Part shown: in pieces, positions 54,641 through 64,000 of the stretch | Numbering within the stretch: the first letter of the stretch is position 1 | Layout of the letters: every line of letters begins with the position of its first letter | Source: Kaustia mangrovi | GTDB taxonomy: Bacteria > Pseudomonadota > Alphaproteobacteria > Rhizobiales > Im1 | Assembly: GCF_015482775.1 (NCBI RefSeq) | Contig: NZ_CP058214.1 | Span: forward strand, 186,001-250,000 | DNA length: 64,000 bases | Direction of reading: 5' to 3' | Notes under the pieces: generated by a model | What the model was told of the DNA's origin: nothing | Databases searched by the model: none | What the model saw: the letters and a program-made list of their open reading frames with translations, nothing else | Translations under genes and position numbers: made by a program

Positions 54641-55720
54641 CCGGGCTTCGGGGTGCGGGGACGGCCGCCCGGCGGTCTCCGCCTGCCGGAGTGCCTTGCG
54701 GATCGCCCGGAACCGCCGCCGGTACTCGGAGGGCGAGAGGCCGACCTTGCGGCGGAACAGGCGGCGGAAGAAGCTGGCATCCTCGTAACCGATCTCGGTG
54801 GCGACGGCTTCCACCGGCACGTCGCCCGTCTCCAGCATCTGCTTGGCCTCCTCCAGGCGCAGCGCATGCACATAGTCGATGGGGGCCATGCCGGTCGCCT
54901 TGCGGAAACGGCGCTTGAAGGAGCGCTCCGGAAGCCCGCTCTGCGCGACCATCGCAGCGACGGCGTGCGGGCGGGCGTAGTGTTCGGCGATCCAGGATTG
55001 TGCGAGGGCGATCTGCCTGTCGGCGATCTGCCGGCTGCCCGACAGGGAGGAGAAGGGGAGCTGCCCGTGGACGTGCCAGTCCAGGAGATAGAGCCGGGCC
55101 AGATGGATCGCCTCTTCCTGGCCGAAAAAGCGCGCGACGAGGAACAGCGCCATATCCTGCCACGAGGTGCCCCCGCCGGAGGTGAGCAGCCGTTGTCCCT
55201 CTCCGGAGGCGACGAGCACGCGTGCGCCCTGCACCGATACCGCCGGATAAGCCGCCTGAAGGGCATCGCAATAGGCCCAGTGGGTCGTGACCTCGCAGCC
55301 GTCGAGAAGGCCGGCCTCGGCGAGAAGGAGAGTGCCGGAGCAGGCCGCGGCGACCGTCGCGCCGCGCGCATGGCTTTGCCGCAGCCACGCGGTCGCCTGG
55401 GCGTATCGGCCGCGAATATCCTCGTCGGGGGCGACGAAGAGATCCGGAATGCACACGAGGTCGGGGGCGAGGCAATCCGCGACCGTCAGGTCGGGCTGGA
55501 TATGGACGCCGTTCGCCGCGCGGAATCCCTCCGCCGTTTCCGCCACCACGACGGGCTTCGCCCACGGTTCGCCCGCCATGCCCGTCGTCACGAACGCCCA
55601 GTCGCGTCCGACGGAGGAGAAGACGTCGAACATGCCGTAGAGGGTCGAGGCGGTCGTCTCCGGCACGGCCAGGAGCGCCACCGTCAATGGCTGCCTTGTA
55701 TGGCGACTGTCGCGGGGCAT
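54635..55720 (-). CDS. GlxA-type transcriptional regulator (DJ-1/PfpI domain + AraC helix-turn-helix)
   Basis: A 361-residue regulator. The N-terminal DJ-1/PfpI-like sensor domain reads LTVALLAVPETTASTLYGMF, CIPDLFVAPDEDIRGRYAQ and AAACSGTLLLAEAGLLDGCE. The C-terminal AraC domain reads HAVAAMVAQSGLPERSFKRR, RLEEAKQMLETGDVPVEAVA and IGYEDASFFRRLFRRKVGLS. Such proteins often respond to betaine or amino acid derivatives. The start is uncertain between 55720 and 55756. It is divergent from dnaE. Confidence 0.9.
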   Translation of the reverse strand: MPRDSRHTRQPLTVALLAVPETTASTLYGMFDVFSSVGRDWAFVTTGMAGEPWAKPVVVAETAEGFRAANGVHIQPDLTVADCLAPDLVCIPDLFVAPDEDIRGRYAQATAWLRQSHARGATVAAACSGTLLLAEAGLLDGCEVTTHWAYCDALQAAYPAVSVQGARVLVASGEGQRLLTSGGGTSWQDMALFLVARFFGQEEAIHLARLYLLDWHVHGQLPFSSLSGSRQIADRQIALAQSWIAEHYARPHAVAAMVAQSGLPERSFKRRFRKATGMAPIDYVHALRLEEAKQMLETGDVPVEAVATEIGYEDASFFRRLFRRKVGLSPSEYRRRFRAIRKALRQAETAGRPSPHPEARS

Positions 55721-55854
55721 GTCATATTCCGCCCGTTCAGGTGATGCCCGATCCATCAAACAGCCCCGGAGACGGTGCCGCAAGGGCGCGCTCCTTGTGA
55801 ACAAGATGTCCGGGCTGTCTCGCCTTGGCTGGCCGTCGCGCTACACTGGAGACC

Positions 55855-58800
55855 ATGGCCGAGACCGATTCCCAATCCGTTCCCTTCGTGCATCTCAGGG
55901 TGCATTCCGCCTTCTCGCTTCTGGAGGGCGCGCTGCACATCAAGCAGCTCGCCGATCTGTGCCGGGCGCACCGCATGCCCGCGCTCGCGCTGACCGACAC
56001 GGGCAACCTGTTCGGCGCGCTGGAATATTCCGAGACGCTGGCGGGCGCCGGCATCCAGCCCATTATCGGATGCACGCTGAAAGTCGACTTCGGCGAGGGC
56101 GAGACCGCCAACGGCAAGGACGGCTTCAGTGGCGGGCGCGGCAACGGTCCGCGCCACTATCCCTCGCTCGTGCTCCTCGCCAAGGACGAGGAGGGCTACG
56201 GCAACCTCATGAAGCTCTCCAGCCGCGCCTTTCTGGAGACGCCCGACACCGCGCCGCCGCACGTGCCCGCGGCGCTTCTGGAGACCCATGCCGATGGCCT
56301 GATCTGCCTGACGGGCGGACCGGCGGGGCCGGTCAACGACGCGCTGGTCGGCGGCAACGGCGATTTCGCGCGCACGCTCATGGAGCGGTTCAAGGCGATC
56401 TTCGGCGACAGGCTCTATGTCGAGCTCCAGCGCCACGGCACCGCGGAGGAGAACGCGGCCGAGCCCGGTCTGGTGGAGCTCGCCTACGATCTGGAGCTGC
56501 CGCTGGTCGCGACCAACGAACCCTATTTCGCCACGCCCGACGATTTCGAGGCCCATGACGCGCTGATCTGCATCGCCGAGAGCACGGTGATCGCCGCGGA
56601 GGAACGCCGGCGCCTGACGCCGGAGCACTATTTCAAGGCGCCGAGGGACATGGCGACGCTGTTCGCCGATATCCCGGAGGCCATCGAGAACACCGTCGAG
56701 GTCGCCCGGCGCTGTGCCTATCGCCCCGAGCCGCGCGCGCCCATCCTGCCGAGCTATTCCACCAGCGACGGCGAGGTGATGGATGAGGCCGACGAGCTCC
56801 GCAGGCAGGCGCGCGAGGGCCTCGACAAGCGGCTCGCCAAGGACGGGCCGGCCGACGGTTATGAGGAGAAGGATTACCGCGAACGGCTCGAATACGAGCT
56901 CGACATCATCAACAGGATGGAGTTCCCCGGCTACTTCCTGATCGTTTCGGACTTCATCAAGAAAGCCAAGGAGCTCGGCATCCCGGTCGGGCCGGGCCGC
57001 GGCTCCGGCGCGGGCTCTCTGGTCGCCTATGCGCTGACCATCACCGACCTCGACCCGCTTCGGTTCAATCTCCTGTTCGAGCGCTTCCTCAATCCGGAAC
57101 GCGTGTCGATGCCGGACTTCGATATCGACTTCTGCCAGGAGCGCCGCGACGAGGTCATCGAGTACGTCCAGCGGAAATATGGCCGCGACCAGGTCGCCCA
57201 GATCATCACCTTCGGAAAGCTGCAGGCGCGGGCGGTGTGCCGCGATGTCGGCCGCGTGCTGCAGATGCCCTATGGCCAGGTCGACCGGCTGTGCAAGCTG
57301 ATCCCCAACAATCCGGCCAATCCGGTCACCCTGAAGGAGGCCATCGACGGCGAGCCGCGTCTCCAGGAAGCCCGCGACGGGGAAGACGATGTCCGCATGA
57401 TGCTGGAGATCGGCCAGACGCTGGAGGGCCTCTACCGCCACGCCTCCACCCATGCCGCCGGCGTCGTGATCGGCGACCGGCCGCTGGAGGAGCTGGTGCC
57501 GCTCTACCGCGACCCGCGCTCCGACATGCCGGTCACCCAGTTCAACATGAAATGGGTGGAGAAGGCGGGGCTGGTGAAGTTCGACTTTCTCGGCCTCAAG
57601 ACGCTCACCGTGATCGACAAGGCGGTCGAGCTGATCCGGCGCAGGGAGCCCGGTTTCGACCTCGGCACCATTCCCTACAGCGACGAGAAGACCTACGAGA
57701 TGCTCTCGCGCGGCGACACGGTCGGCGTGTTCCAGCTGGAAAGCTCGGGCTTCAAGGACCTCTTGCGCAAGGCGCGGCCCACCCATATCGAGGATATCAT
57801 CGCCCTTGTCGCGCTCTACCGCCCGGGGCCGATGGACAACATCCCCAAATACCTCTCCGCCAAGCATGGCGAGGAGGCGCCGGAGTTCCTGCACGACAAG
57901 GTGACGCCCATCACCGCCGACACCTACGGCGTCATCATCTACCAGGAGCAGGTGATGCAGATCGCGCAGGTCCTGTCGGGCTACAGCCTCGGCGAGGCCG
58001 ATCTGCTGCGCCGCGCCATGGGCAAGAAGATCAAGGCGGAGATGGACCAGCAGAAGGTCCGCTTCGTCGACGGCGCGGTGGAGCAGGGCGTGGACAAGCC
58101 GCAGGCGGAGTTCATCTTCGAGCTCGTCGCCAAGTTCGCCGGCTATGGCTTCAACAAGTCGCACTCCGCCTGCTATGGCGTGATCGCCTACCAGACGGCC
58201 TATCTGAAGGCCAATTACCCGGTCGAGTTCCTCGCCGCCTCCATGACGCTCGATGCCGGCAACACCGACAAGCTCTATGTCTTCAAGCGCGAGGCGGAGC
58301 GGCTCGGCGTCACGGTCAATCCGCCCTCGATCAACAAGTCGGATGTCGACTTCGTGGTGGAGGACGGCGAGATCCACTACTCGCTGGCGGCGCTGAAGAA
58401 TGTCGGGCGCCATGCCATCGAGCATATCGTGGAGGAGCGCGAGACCAACGGGCCCTATGCCTCGCTCGGCGATTTCGCCCGTCGGATCGATCCGCGCGTC
58501 ATGACAAAGCGCATGCTGGAGAACATGATCCGCGCCGGTGCCTTCGATGCCTTCGAGCGCAACCGGGCCCGGCTCGTCGCCGGGATCGACGCCATCGTCA
58601 ATGTGGCCGGCCGCAGCGCGGAGGAGGCGCGCTCCGGCCAGTCGAGCCTGTTCGCCGACAGCGCGGAGGCCGACGACGTGCCGCTGCCGGCAACCGAGGC
58701 CTGGCTGCCCATGGACCAGCTCGCGCAGGAGTTCGACGCCGTCGGGTTCTATCTCTCCGGCCATCCGCTCGACGACTATATGGAGCCGCTGAAGCGGCTG

Positions 58801-59328
58801 GAGGTGGAAAGCTGGGCGTCGTTCTCCGACAAGGTGAAGAAGAAGGGCGTGCCGGCGGGCCGGCTTGCGGGCACGGTGACCTACCGGCAGGAGCGCCGCT
58901 CCAAGAACGGAAACCGCTTCGCCTTTGTCGGCTTCTCCGACCCGACGGGCCAGTTCGAGGCGATCGTCTTCTCCGACCAGCTTGTCGGAACGCGCGATCT
59001 CCTTGAGCCCGGAAACGCGGTGCTCCTGAGGGTCGAGGCCGATACCGACGGTGAGGAGGTGCGCCTCAGGCTCCATTCGGTGGAGCCTCTGGAGAAGGCC
59101 TCGCGCAACATCACCTCCGGCCTGACCGTGTTCATCGGCGACGATGCCCCGCTCGACAGCCTCGCCAAGCGGCTGACCAATGGCGGCCGTGCGCTGGTGC
59201 GCCTCGTGGTGCGCACGGGCGAGGAGCGCGAGGTGGAGATCTCGCTCGGCAACAAGTTCACCGTCACCCCGCAGGTGAAGGGTGCCATCAAGGCCATTCC
59301 GGGCGTTCTCGACGTGCAGGACCTGTGA
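55855..59328 (+). CDS. dnaE: DNA polymerase III alpha subunit
   Basis: A 1157-residue replicative polymerase (E. coli 1160). The PHP domain opens with FVHLRVHSAFSLLEGALHIK. The catalytic aspartates are in PDFDIDFCQERRDEVIEYV, near GPGRGSGAGSLVAYAL. The fingers carry RPTHIEDIIALVALYRPGPM and the C-terminal OB fold carries GRLAGTVTYRQERRSKNGNR. The ATG at 55855 gives MAETDSQSVPFVHLR. It follows the lolCD region by about 1.9 kb, with the GNAT and regulator genes inserted between. Confidence 0.95.
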   Translation: MAETDSQSVPFVHLRVHSAFSLLEGALHIKQLADLCRAHRMPALALTDTGNLFGALEYSETLAGAGIQPIIGCTLKVDFGEGETANGKDGFSGGRGNGPRHYPSLVLLAKDEEGYGNLMKLSSRAFLETPDTAPPHVPAALLETHADGLICLTGGPAGPVNDALVGGNGDFARTLMERFKAIFGDRLYVELQRHGTAEENAAEPGLVELAYDLELPLVATNEPYFATPDDFEAHDALICIAESTVIAAEERRRLTPEHYFKAPRDMATLFADIPEAIENTVEVARRCAYRPEPRAPILPSYSTSDGEVMDEADELRRQAREGLDKRLAKDGPADGYEEKDYRERLEYELDIINRMEFPGYFLIVSDFIKKAKELGIPVGPGRGSGAGSLVAYALTITDLDPLRFNLLFERFLNPERVSMPDFDIDFCQERRDEVIEYVQRKYGRDQVAQIITFGKLQARAVCRDVGRVLQMPYGQVDRLCKLIPNNPANPVTLKEAIDGEPRLQEARDGEDDVRMMLEIGQTLEGLYRHASTHAAGVVIGDRPLEELVPLYRDPRSDMPVTQFNMKWVEKAGLVKFDFLGLKTLTVIDKAVELIRRREPGFDLGTIPYSDEKTYEMLSRGDTVGVFQLESSGFKDLLRKARPTHIEDIIALVALYRPGPMDNIPKYLSAKHGEEAPEFLHDKVTPITADTYGVIIYQEQVMQIAQVLSGYSLGEADLLRRAMGKKIKAEMDQQKVRFVDGAVEQGVDKPQAEFIFELVAKFAGYGFNKSHSACYGVIAYQTAYLKANYPVEFLAASMTLDAGNTDKLYVFKREAERLGVTVNPPSINKSDVDFVVEDGEIHYSLAALKNVGRHAIEHIVEERETNGPYASLGDFARRIDPRVMTKRMLENMIRAGAFDAFERNRARLVAGIDAIVNVAGRSAEEARSGQSSLFADSAEADDVPLPATEAWLPMDQLAQEFDAVGFYLSGHPLDDYMEPLKRLEVESWASFSDKVKKKGVPAGRLAGTVTYRQERRSKNGNRFAFVGFSDPTGQFEAIVFSDQLVGTRDLLEPGNAVLLRVEADTDGEEVRLRLHSVEPLEKASRNITSGLTVFIGDDAPLDSLAKRLTNGGRALVRLVVRTGEEREVEISLGNKFTVTPQVKGAIKAIPGVLDVQDL

Positions 59329-59364
59329 CGGCGCGAACACGCTGCGGCGCGATGTCCCGCGGGC

Positions 59365-59393
59365 CTTGCCAGCGCGGCTGCGAGGGTTTATAA
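59365..59393 (+). promoter_or_regulatory. Candidate promoter of rpsB (TTGCCA-17-TATAAG)
   Basis: TTGCCA (59365-59370) and TATAAG (59388-59393) are spaced by 17 bases. Start of transcription near 59400 would give a leader of about 130 bases before rpsB, long enough for the S2-based feedback control known in other bacteria. A TTGACA at 59439 has no good -10. Confidence 0.6.
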
Positions 59394-59531
59394 GCCGCGC
59401 CAATCACGCACGCGGAAGGTTCGGGTTTCGGACACCCTTTGACATAGTCCGAGATCCCTCCGGTGCCGGATCGAAAAGGATATCCGGCTCAAGGCTTCCG
59501 CGGAGGTTCAACCGGAAAAGGAGTATGCGGC

Positions 59532-60635
59532 ATGTCGCTGCCTGATTTCTCTATGCGCCAGCTTCTGGAAGCCGGTGTCCATTTCGGCCATCAGACCCAC
59601 CGCTGGAACCCCAAGATGGGGCCCTACATCTTCGGGTCGCGCAACAACATCCACATCATCGATCTCGCCCAGACCGTGCCGATGCTGCATCAGGCGCTGG
59701 TCGCGGTTCGCGATGTCGTCGCGGCGGGCGGGCGCGTGCTGTTCGTCGGCACCAAGCGCCAGGCGTCGGAGGCGATTGCCGAGTCCGCGCGGCGCGGCGC
59801 GCAGTACTACATCAACCACCGCTGGCTCGGCGGCACGCTGACCAACTGGAAGACGATCTCCCACTCCATCCGCCGGCTCCGGCAGCTCGAGGACATGCTC
59901 TCCCAGGAGCATCTCGGCCTGACCAAGAAGGAGACGCTGAACCTGACGCGCGAGCAGGACAAGCTTGAGCGCGCGCTCGGCGGCATCAAGGACATGGGCG
60001 GCCTGCCGGACCTCATGTTCGTGATCGACACCAACAAGGAATCGATCGCGATCAAGGAGGCCCGCAAGCTCGGCATCCCGGTCGTGGCCATCGTCGACAC
60101 GAACTGCGATCCCGACGACATCACCTATCCGATCCCGGGCAATGACGACGCCGGCCGGGCCATCACGCTCTATTGCGAGCTGATCTCGCGCGCCGCGATC
60201 GACGGTCTGTCGGTCGCCCAGGAGGATGCCGGCCTGGATATCGGCGAACAGGTCGAGCCCGAGGCCGAGCCGCTGCCGGAGGTTGCCGAGGCCGCCGCTC
60301 CTGCCGAAGCCGCCGCTCCTGCCGAAGCCGCCGCTCCTGCGGAAGCCGAGGCCCCGGCGGCCGGCGGCGACGCGGAGGCGACGCCTGTCGCTCCGGGGTT
60401 CGAGGGGCTCAAGGCGCCGGAGGGCGAGGCCGACGATCTCAAGCAGATCTCCGGTGTCGGCCCGGTTCTGGAGAAGAAGCTCAACGATCTCGGCATCTAC
60501 CACTACCGCCAGATCGCCGCATTGACGCCGGAGGAGATTGCCTCCATCGACGAGGCCCTGAACTTCAAGGGACGGATCGAGCGCGAAGGCTGGCTGGACC
60601 AGGCCAAGGCACTGGCCGAAGGCAAGGCGGCCTGA
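59532..60635 (+). CDS. rpsB: 30S ribosomal protein S2 with C-terminal extension
   Basis: A 367-residue S2, about 120 longer than E. coli S2. Residues 1-245 are the normal fold ([92 protein letters not shown]). Then an acidic Ala/Pro/Glu linker with three 18-bp repeats (60291-60344), and at 301-367 a helix-hairpin-helix-like domain ([40 protein letters not shown]). Extensions of this kind occur in other Hyphomicrobiales. The ATG at 59532 follows aaaaggag. Confidence 0.95.
   Translation: MSLPDFSMRQLLEAGVHFGHQTHRWNPKMGPYIFGSRNNIHIIDLAQTVPMLHQALVAVRDVVAAGGRVLFVGTKRQASEAIAESARRGAQYYINHRWLGGTLTNWKTISHSIRRLRQLEDMLSQEHLGLTKKETLNLTREQDKLERALGGIKDMGGLPDLMFVIDTNKESIAIKEARKLGIPVVAIVDTNCDPDDITYPIPGNDDAGRAITLYCELISRAAIDGLSVAQEDAGLDIGEQVEPEAEPLPEVAEAAAPAEAAAPAEAAAPAEAEAPAAGGDAEATPVAPGFEGLKAPEGEADDLKQISGVGPVLEKKLNDLGIYHYRQIAALTPEEIASIDEALNFKGRIEREGWLDQAKALAEGKAA
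60291..60344 (+). repeat. Three tandem 18-bp repeats in rpsB
   Basis: Units 60291-60308, 60309-60326 and 60327-60344 are identical apart from one base in the last. Each codes AAAPAE in the linker between the S2 core and its tail domain. Repeat number may vary between strains. Confidence 0.85.
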
Positions 60636-60679
60636 GGCGGCACGACACTCTCTCCGCGACGATTTAACGAGGAATTCCC

Positions 60680-61609
60680 ATGGCTCAGATCACGGCAAGC
60701 ATGGTGAAGGAACTGCGCGAGGCGACCGGCGCAGGCATGATGGACTGCAAGAACGCGCTCACCGAGAATGACGGCGACATCGAGGCCGCCGTCGACTGGC
60801 TGCGCACCAAGGGGCTTGCCAAGGCGGCCAAGAAGGCCTCCCGCGTGGCTGCCGAGGGGCTGGTCGCCGTCGCCTCCGACGGCAAGGCGGGCGCCATCGT
60901 CGAGGTCAATTCGGAGACCGACTTCGTGGCCCGCAATGGCGAGTTCCAGAAGATGGTGAGCGAGATCGCCAATCTGGCGCTGAAGGCCGGCGGCGATGTC
61001 GAGGCGCTGAAGGCGGCCACCGTGCCGGGCGCCGGCAAGCCGGTCGCCGACCACGTGACCGACATGATCGCCTCCATCGGCGAGAACATGTATGTGCGCC
61101 GCACGGCCATGCTCGCCGTCGATAACGGCGTGGTCGCCAACTACATCCACAACCAGCTCGTTCCCGGTCTCGGCAAGATCGGCGTCCTCGTGGCGCTGGA
61201 GTCGGAGGCCGATCCGGCGGCGCTGGAGGCCTTCGGCCGGCAGATCGCCATGCATGTCGCCGCGGCGAGCCCGCTGGCGCTGAGCCCCGACGATCTCGAT
61301 GCGAGCGTCGTGGAGCACGAGCGCTCCATCCTCGCCGACCAGGCACGCGAATCCGGCAAGCCCGAGGAGATCATCGCCAAGATGGTCGAGGGCCGGCTGC
61401 GCAAGTTCTACGAGGAGGTCGTGCTTCTCAAGCAGACCTTCGTGATCGACGGCGAGAACGCCGTGGAGAAGGCCGTGGAGGCCAAGGCCAAGGAGCTCGG
61501 CCATCCGATCAAGGTGACCGGCTTCGTGCGCTTCGCGCTCGGCGAGGGCATCGAGAAGGAAGAGCAGGACTTCGCCGCCGAGGTGGCCTCGGCCGCCGCG
61601 GGCAGCTGA
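60680..61609 (+). CDS. tsf: Elongation factor Ts
   Basis: A 309-residue guanine nucleotide exchange factor for EF-Tu. The UBA-like N-terminus is [20 protein letters not shown]; the core has [20 protein letters not shown] and MAMHVAA-like residues. The end carries [19 protein letters not shown]. It lies 44 bases after rpsB with the usual co-transcription, and a terminator (61685-61715) follows. Confidence 0.95.
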   Translation: MAQITASMVKELREATGAGMMDCKNALTENDGDIEAAVDWLRTKGLAKAAKKASRVAAEGLVAVASDGKAGAIVEVNSETDFVARNGEFQKMVSEIANLALKAGGDVEALKAATVPGAGKPVADHVTDMIASIGENMYVRRTAMLAVDNGVVANYIHNQLVPGLGKIGVLVALESEADPAALEAFGRQIAMHVAAASPLALSPDDLDASVVEHERSILADQARESGKPEEIIAKMVEGRLRKFYEEVVLLKQTFVIDGENAVEKAVEAKAKELGHPIKVTGFVRFALGEGIEKEEQDFAAEVASAAAGS

Positions 61610-61684
61610 GGTTTGTGCGGACCATGTCCAGATCCGGTCACGGCGATGGGTTGGCCGCGCGAATCGCTATAATGGATTGACTAC

Positions 61685-61715
61685 CGGGCCTCGACGGCGC
61701 AGTCGGGGCCCGTTT
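61685..61715 (+). terminator. Terminator between tsf and pyrH
   Basis: The arms 61685-61695 and 61702-61712 pair over 11 bases with one wobble around ggcgca, followed by TTTCGT. It sits 75 bases after tsf and 50 before pyrH, so pyrH probably has its own promoter or depends on read-through. Confidence 0.65.
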
Positions 61716-61764
61716 CGTATCCGGACAGGGTTTTCGAGGGGCGGACAACGGTCGGGCATTCCCC

Positions 61765-62490
61765 ATGGAGCAGACACTTCGGTACAAGCGCGTCCTGCTC
61801 AAGCTCTCGGGCGAGGCGCTTATGGGCGAGAACGGCTACGGCATCGACATGGCCGTGGTCAGCCGGATCGCCCGGGAGATCGCGGGCGCCGTGGCGATGG
61901 GGGCGGAGGTCTGCATCGTGGTGGGCGGCGGCAACATCTTCCGCGGGCTCGCAGGCGCCGCCCAGGGCATGGACCGGGCCAATGCCGACTATATGGGCAT
62001 GCTGGCGACCGTGATGAACGCGCTGGCGCTGCAGAATGCGCTCGCCAACGAGGAGGTGCCGGCCCGGGTGCTCTCCGCGATCCCGATGTCGACCGTGTGC
62101 GAGCCCTATGCCTGGGCGCGCGCCAAGCGGCACATGGAGAAGGGCCGGGTCCTGATCTTCGCGGCGGGCACCGGCAATCCCTTCTTCACGACCGACACCA
62201 CCGCGGCCCTGCGCGCCGCGGAGATGGGCTGCGACGCGCTGCTCAAGGGAACCAGCGTCGACGGCGTCTATTCGAGCGACCCCAAGACGGACCCGGATGC
62301 GGAACGCTACGACCGGCTGACCTATCTCGACGTGCTCACGCGCGACCTGAAGATCATGGACGCATCGGCCATCGCTCTTGCGCGCGACAACAAGATTTCC
62401 ATAATCGTGTTCTCCATTCAGACACCCGGGGCCCTGTCCGCCGTCCTGAAGGGGGAGGGGCGCTGCACGGTGGTCAGCGGCGCGGTGTGA
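61765..62490 (+). CDS. pyrH: UMP kinase
   Basis: A 241-residue hexameric kinase making UDP from UMP. Motifs: [60 protein letters not shown], and [20 protein letters not shown]. It is followed by frr after 36 bases. Confidence 0.95.
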   Translation: MEQTLRYKRVLLKLSGEALMGENGYGIDMAVVSRIAREIAGAVAMGAEVCIVVGGGNIFRGLAGAAQGMDRANADYMGMLATVMNALALQNALANEEVPARVLSAIPMSTVCEPYAWARAKRHMEKGRVLIFAAGTGNPFFTTDTTAALRAAEMGCDALLKGTSVDGVYSSDPKTDPDAERYDRLTYLDVLTRDLKIMDASAIALARDNKISIIVFSIQTPGALSAVLKGEGRCTVVSGAV

Positions 62491-62526
62491 ATGCCGCGGG
62501 AGAACCGAATCCCGGGAGAGGATGTG

Positions 62527-63093
62527 ATGACAGACCAAGCGACTTTCAGCCTCAAGGACCTCAAGCGCCGCATGCACGGTGCGGTGAGCGTGCTCAAGGA
62601 GGAGTTCTCCGGACTGCGCACAGGGCGCGCCTCGGTGCATCTCCTGGAACCGATCACGGTCGAGGCCTACGGCTCCACCATGCCGCTCAACCAGGTCGGC
62701 AACGTGTCGGTGCCCGAGCCGCGCATGCTGACCGTCCAGATCTGGGACAAGAGCCTGGTTTCGGCGGCGGAGAAGGCGATCCGCAATTCGAGCCTCGGCC
62801 TCAACCCGATGGTCGAGGGCCAGCTCATCCGTGTGCCGGTTCCCGAGCTCTCCCAGGAGCGCCGCAAGGAACTCGCCAAGGTGGCCGCGCAATATGCCGA
62901 GCAGGCCCGCGTGGCGGTGCGCAATGTGCGCCGCGACGGAATGGAGCAACTCAAGCGGCTCGAAAAGGACGGCGAAATCGGTCAGGATGAACATCGCGGC
63001 CAGGCCGATGAGGTCCAGAAGCTGACCGACGCCACGATTAAGGAGATCGACGAGGCCCTGGAGCACAAGGAATCGGAGATCATGCAGATCTGA
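62527..63093 (+). CDS. frr: Ribosome recycling factor
   Basis: A 188-residue RRF that splits post-termination ribosomes with EF-G. Motifs: [80 protein letters not shown]. The ATG at 62527 follows gggagagga. Confidence 0.95.
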   Translation: MTDQATFSLKDLKRRMHGAVSVLKEEFSGLRTGRASVHLLEPITVEAYGSTMPLNQVGNVSVPEPRMLTVQIWDKSLVSAAEKAIRNSSLGLNPMVEGQLIRVPVPELSQERRKELAKVAAQYAEQARVAVRNVRRDGMEQLKRLEKDGEIGQDEHRGQADEVQKLTDATIKEIDEALEHKESEIMQI

Positions 63094-63145
63094 GCCGTGA
63101 CGGCGGGGGAGGCGGGCGTTCTTTGTTCACAACGGATGGCGGTCC

Positions 63146-63919
63146 ATGTCACTGGGGGCAAATCAGCTGGCGAGTGCGGACGTCGAGGCCTTGTCGGCCG
63201 GCGGCGGTACCTTGCCGCGCCATGTCGCCATCATCATGGACGGCAACGGCCGCTGGGCGCGCCGGCGCGGGCTTCCGCGCACGGCCGGCCATAGCCAGGG
63301 GGTCGAGGCCGTCCGCAAGACCGTGGCCGCCGCACTCGATCTCGGCATCGACTATCTGACGCTCTACAGCTTCAGCTCGGAGAACTGGTCGCGACCCAAG
63401 GAGGAGGTGGGCTATCTGCTCAATCTTCTCAGGCGGTTCGCCGACCGCGACGTCGCGCTCCTGCACGAGCGCGGCGTGCGCATCCGCGTCATCGGCGAGC
63501 GCGAGACGCTCCAGCGCGACATCGTGGCCCTGATCGAGAGCGCGGAAGAGCGCACCCGCGACAATACGGCCATGACGCTCGTCATCGCCTTCAATTACGG
63601 CGCCCGCGACGAGATCGCCCGCGCGGTCCGCGAGCTCGCGGCCGCCGTGGAGCGCGGAGAGCTCGCGCCCGACGCGATCACGCCGGCGCATGTCGCCCGG
63701 CATCTCTACACCGCCGACATTCCAGACCCCGACCTCATTGTCCGCACCAGCGGCGAGCAGCGGCTCAGCAACTTCCTGCTGTGGCAGAGCGCGTATTCGG
63801 AGTTCGTCTTCGTCGATGCGCATTGGCCGGAGTTCGACAAGGCGCAATTCATGAATGCGATTCGGGAATTCATGAGCCGCGAGAGGCGGTTCGGTGGAAT
63901 TTCTCAAACCACGCCTTAA
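63146..63919 (+). CDS. uppS: Undecaprenyl diphosphate synthase
   Basis: A 257-residue cis-prenyltransferase that makes the C55 carrier lipid of peptidoglycan synthesis. The active site is [20 protein letters not shown], then [35 protein letters not shown], and the end [20 protein letters not shown] with [15 protein letters not shown]. It lies 52 bases after frr. Confidence 0.95.
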   Translation: MSLGANQLASADVEALSAGGGTLPRHVAIIMDGNGRWARRRGLPRTAGHSQGVEAVRKTVAAALDLGIDYLTLYSFSSENWSRPKEEVGYLLNLLRRFADRDVALLHERGVRIRVIGERETLQRDIVALIESAEERTRDNTAMTLVIAFNYGARDEIARAVRELAAAVERGELAPDAITPAHVARHLYTADIPDPDLIVRTSGEQRLSNFLLWQSAYSEFVFVDAHWPEFDKAQFMNAIREFMSRERRFGGISQTTP

Positions 63920-63959
63920 GAAAGAAGACGGCGGCAAGCCGGGAAGGGTGGAAGTGCAC

Positions 63960-64000
63960 ATGCCCGACGATTCGGAGAGCAGGCCCCCGTCTGCGCCATG
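63960..64000 (+). CDS. Start of a further gene, probably cdsA (3' partial)
   Basis: A short open frame beginning ATG CCC GAC GAT runs off the window end, after an aagggtgg ribosome-like site. Only 13 codons are visible (MPDDSESRPPSAP), so no family residue can be seen. The call rests on the standard uppS-cdsA order. A GTG at 63894 is in the same frame and would add 22 residues overlapping uppS. Confidence 0.4.
   Translation, partial: MPDDSESRPPSAP

Noticed and set aside
55756-59403. Long - strand open frame opposite dnaE
   Set aside because: It is low-complexity Arg/Asp/Leu-rich shadow reading of a high-GC gene; the + strand frame is a clear DNA polymerase. The same holds for long - frames opposite the RND permease (14679-17720) and coxL (38385-41636).
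1-64000. Mobile elements, CRISPR arrays, tRNA or rRNA genes, defence islands
   Set aside because: No transposase, integrase, direct-repeat array or tRNA cloverleaf was seen. Gene order is that of a normal chromosome.

Overview
The window is about 64 kb of high-GC DNA, densely coded on both strands. It looks like a chromosomal segment of an alphaproteobacterium, most likely of the order Hyphomicrobiales (Rhizobiales). Supporting signs are the block proS-lolC-lolD-dnaE followed by rpsB-tsf-pyrH-frr-uppS(-cdsA), the sfsA-map-radC set, a short-form prolyl-tRNA synthetase, an S2 protein with an acidic and helix-hairpin-helix tail, a FadE/FadI/FadJ set, and dispersed palindromes of the 'tcatcccggcgaaagccg' and 'gtcatgcccgggc' type. 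I see no tRNA, rRNA, IS element, prophage or CRISPR array.

Layout. 1-6.7 kb: glmS (5' end outside the window), a TPR/SPOR periplasmic protein, a DUF502 membrane protein, isovaleryl-CoA dehydrogenase and a membrane diguanylate cyclase. 6.7-13 kb: an Asp/Glu racemase-like protein, a stand-alone Lrp/AsnC sensor domain, and a complete branched-chain amino acid ABC transporter (livJ on +, livG-F-H-M on -). 13.3-17.6 kb: an RND efflux pair. 17.6-26.5 kb: an AceE-like thiamine enzyme usually named transketolase, an SDR, an aminotransferase, an ArsR regulator with an Old Yellow Enzyme gene that shares its operator, a small lipoprotein, a leucine-dehydrogenase-family enzyme and a TetR regulator. 26.8-35.5 kb: a large mosaic secreted protein and a fadE-fadI-fadJ beta-oxidation operon. 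35.7-46.9 kb: a GFA protein, an SDR, and a form II CO-dehydrogenase-like molybdenum hydroxylase cluster (coxG, coxS-coxL-coxM, coxD-coxE, an XdhC split into two genes, and a fused molybdopterin-binding/MobA-like protein). 46.9-50.1 kb: radC, map, sfsA, cinA-like. 50.1-50.6 kb: a candidate small RNA on the - strand. 50.6-64 kb: proS, lolC, lolD, GNAT, a GlxA-type regulator, dnaE, rpsB, tsf, pyrH, frr, uppS and probably the first codons of cdsA.

How it fits together. Several neighbourhoods point to amino acid and acyl-CoA catabolism: branched-chain amino acid import (liv), oxidative deamination (leucine-dehydrogenase family), isovaleryl-CoA dehydrogenase, and fatty acid beta-oxidation. The cox-like cluster carries the enzyme plus its dedicated maturation genes. 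Its large subunit has the AYRGAGR (form II) loop and not the AYRCSFR loop of true CO dehydrogenases, so the substrate is unknown.

Caution on sequence quality. At least seven genes are interrupted by small net deletions, mostly in short G or C runs: glmS, the RND permease, arsR, the lipoprotein, an SDR, cinA-like and lolC. The DUF502 gene may be an eighth. In all the clear cases the protein resumes correctly in the next frame. Several of these genes are essential, so I read these as sequencing or assembly errors and annotate the genes across the break.
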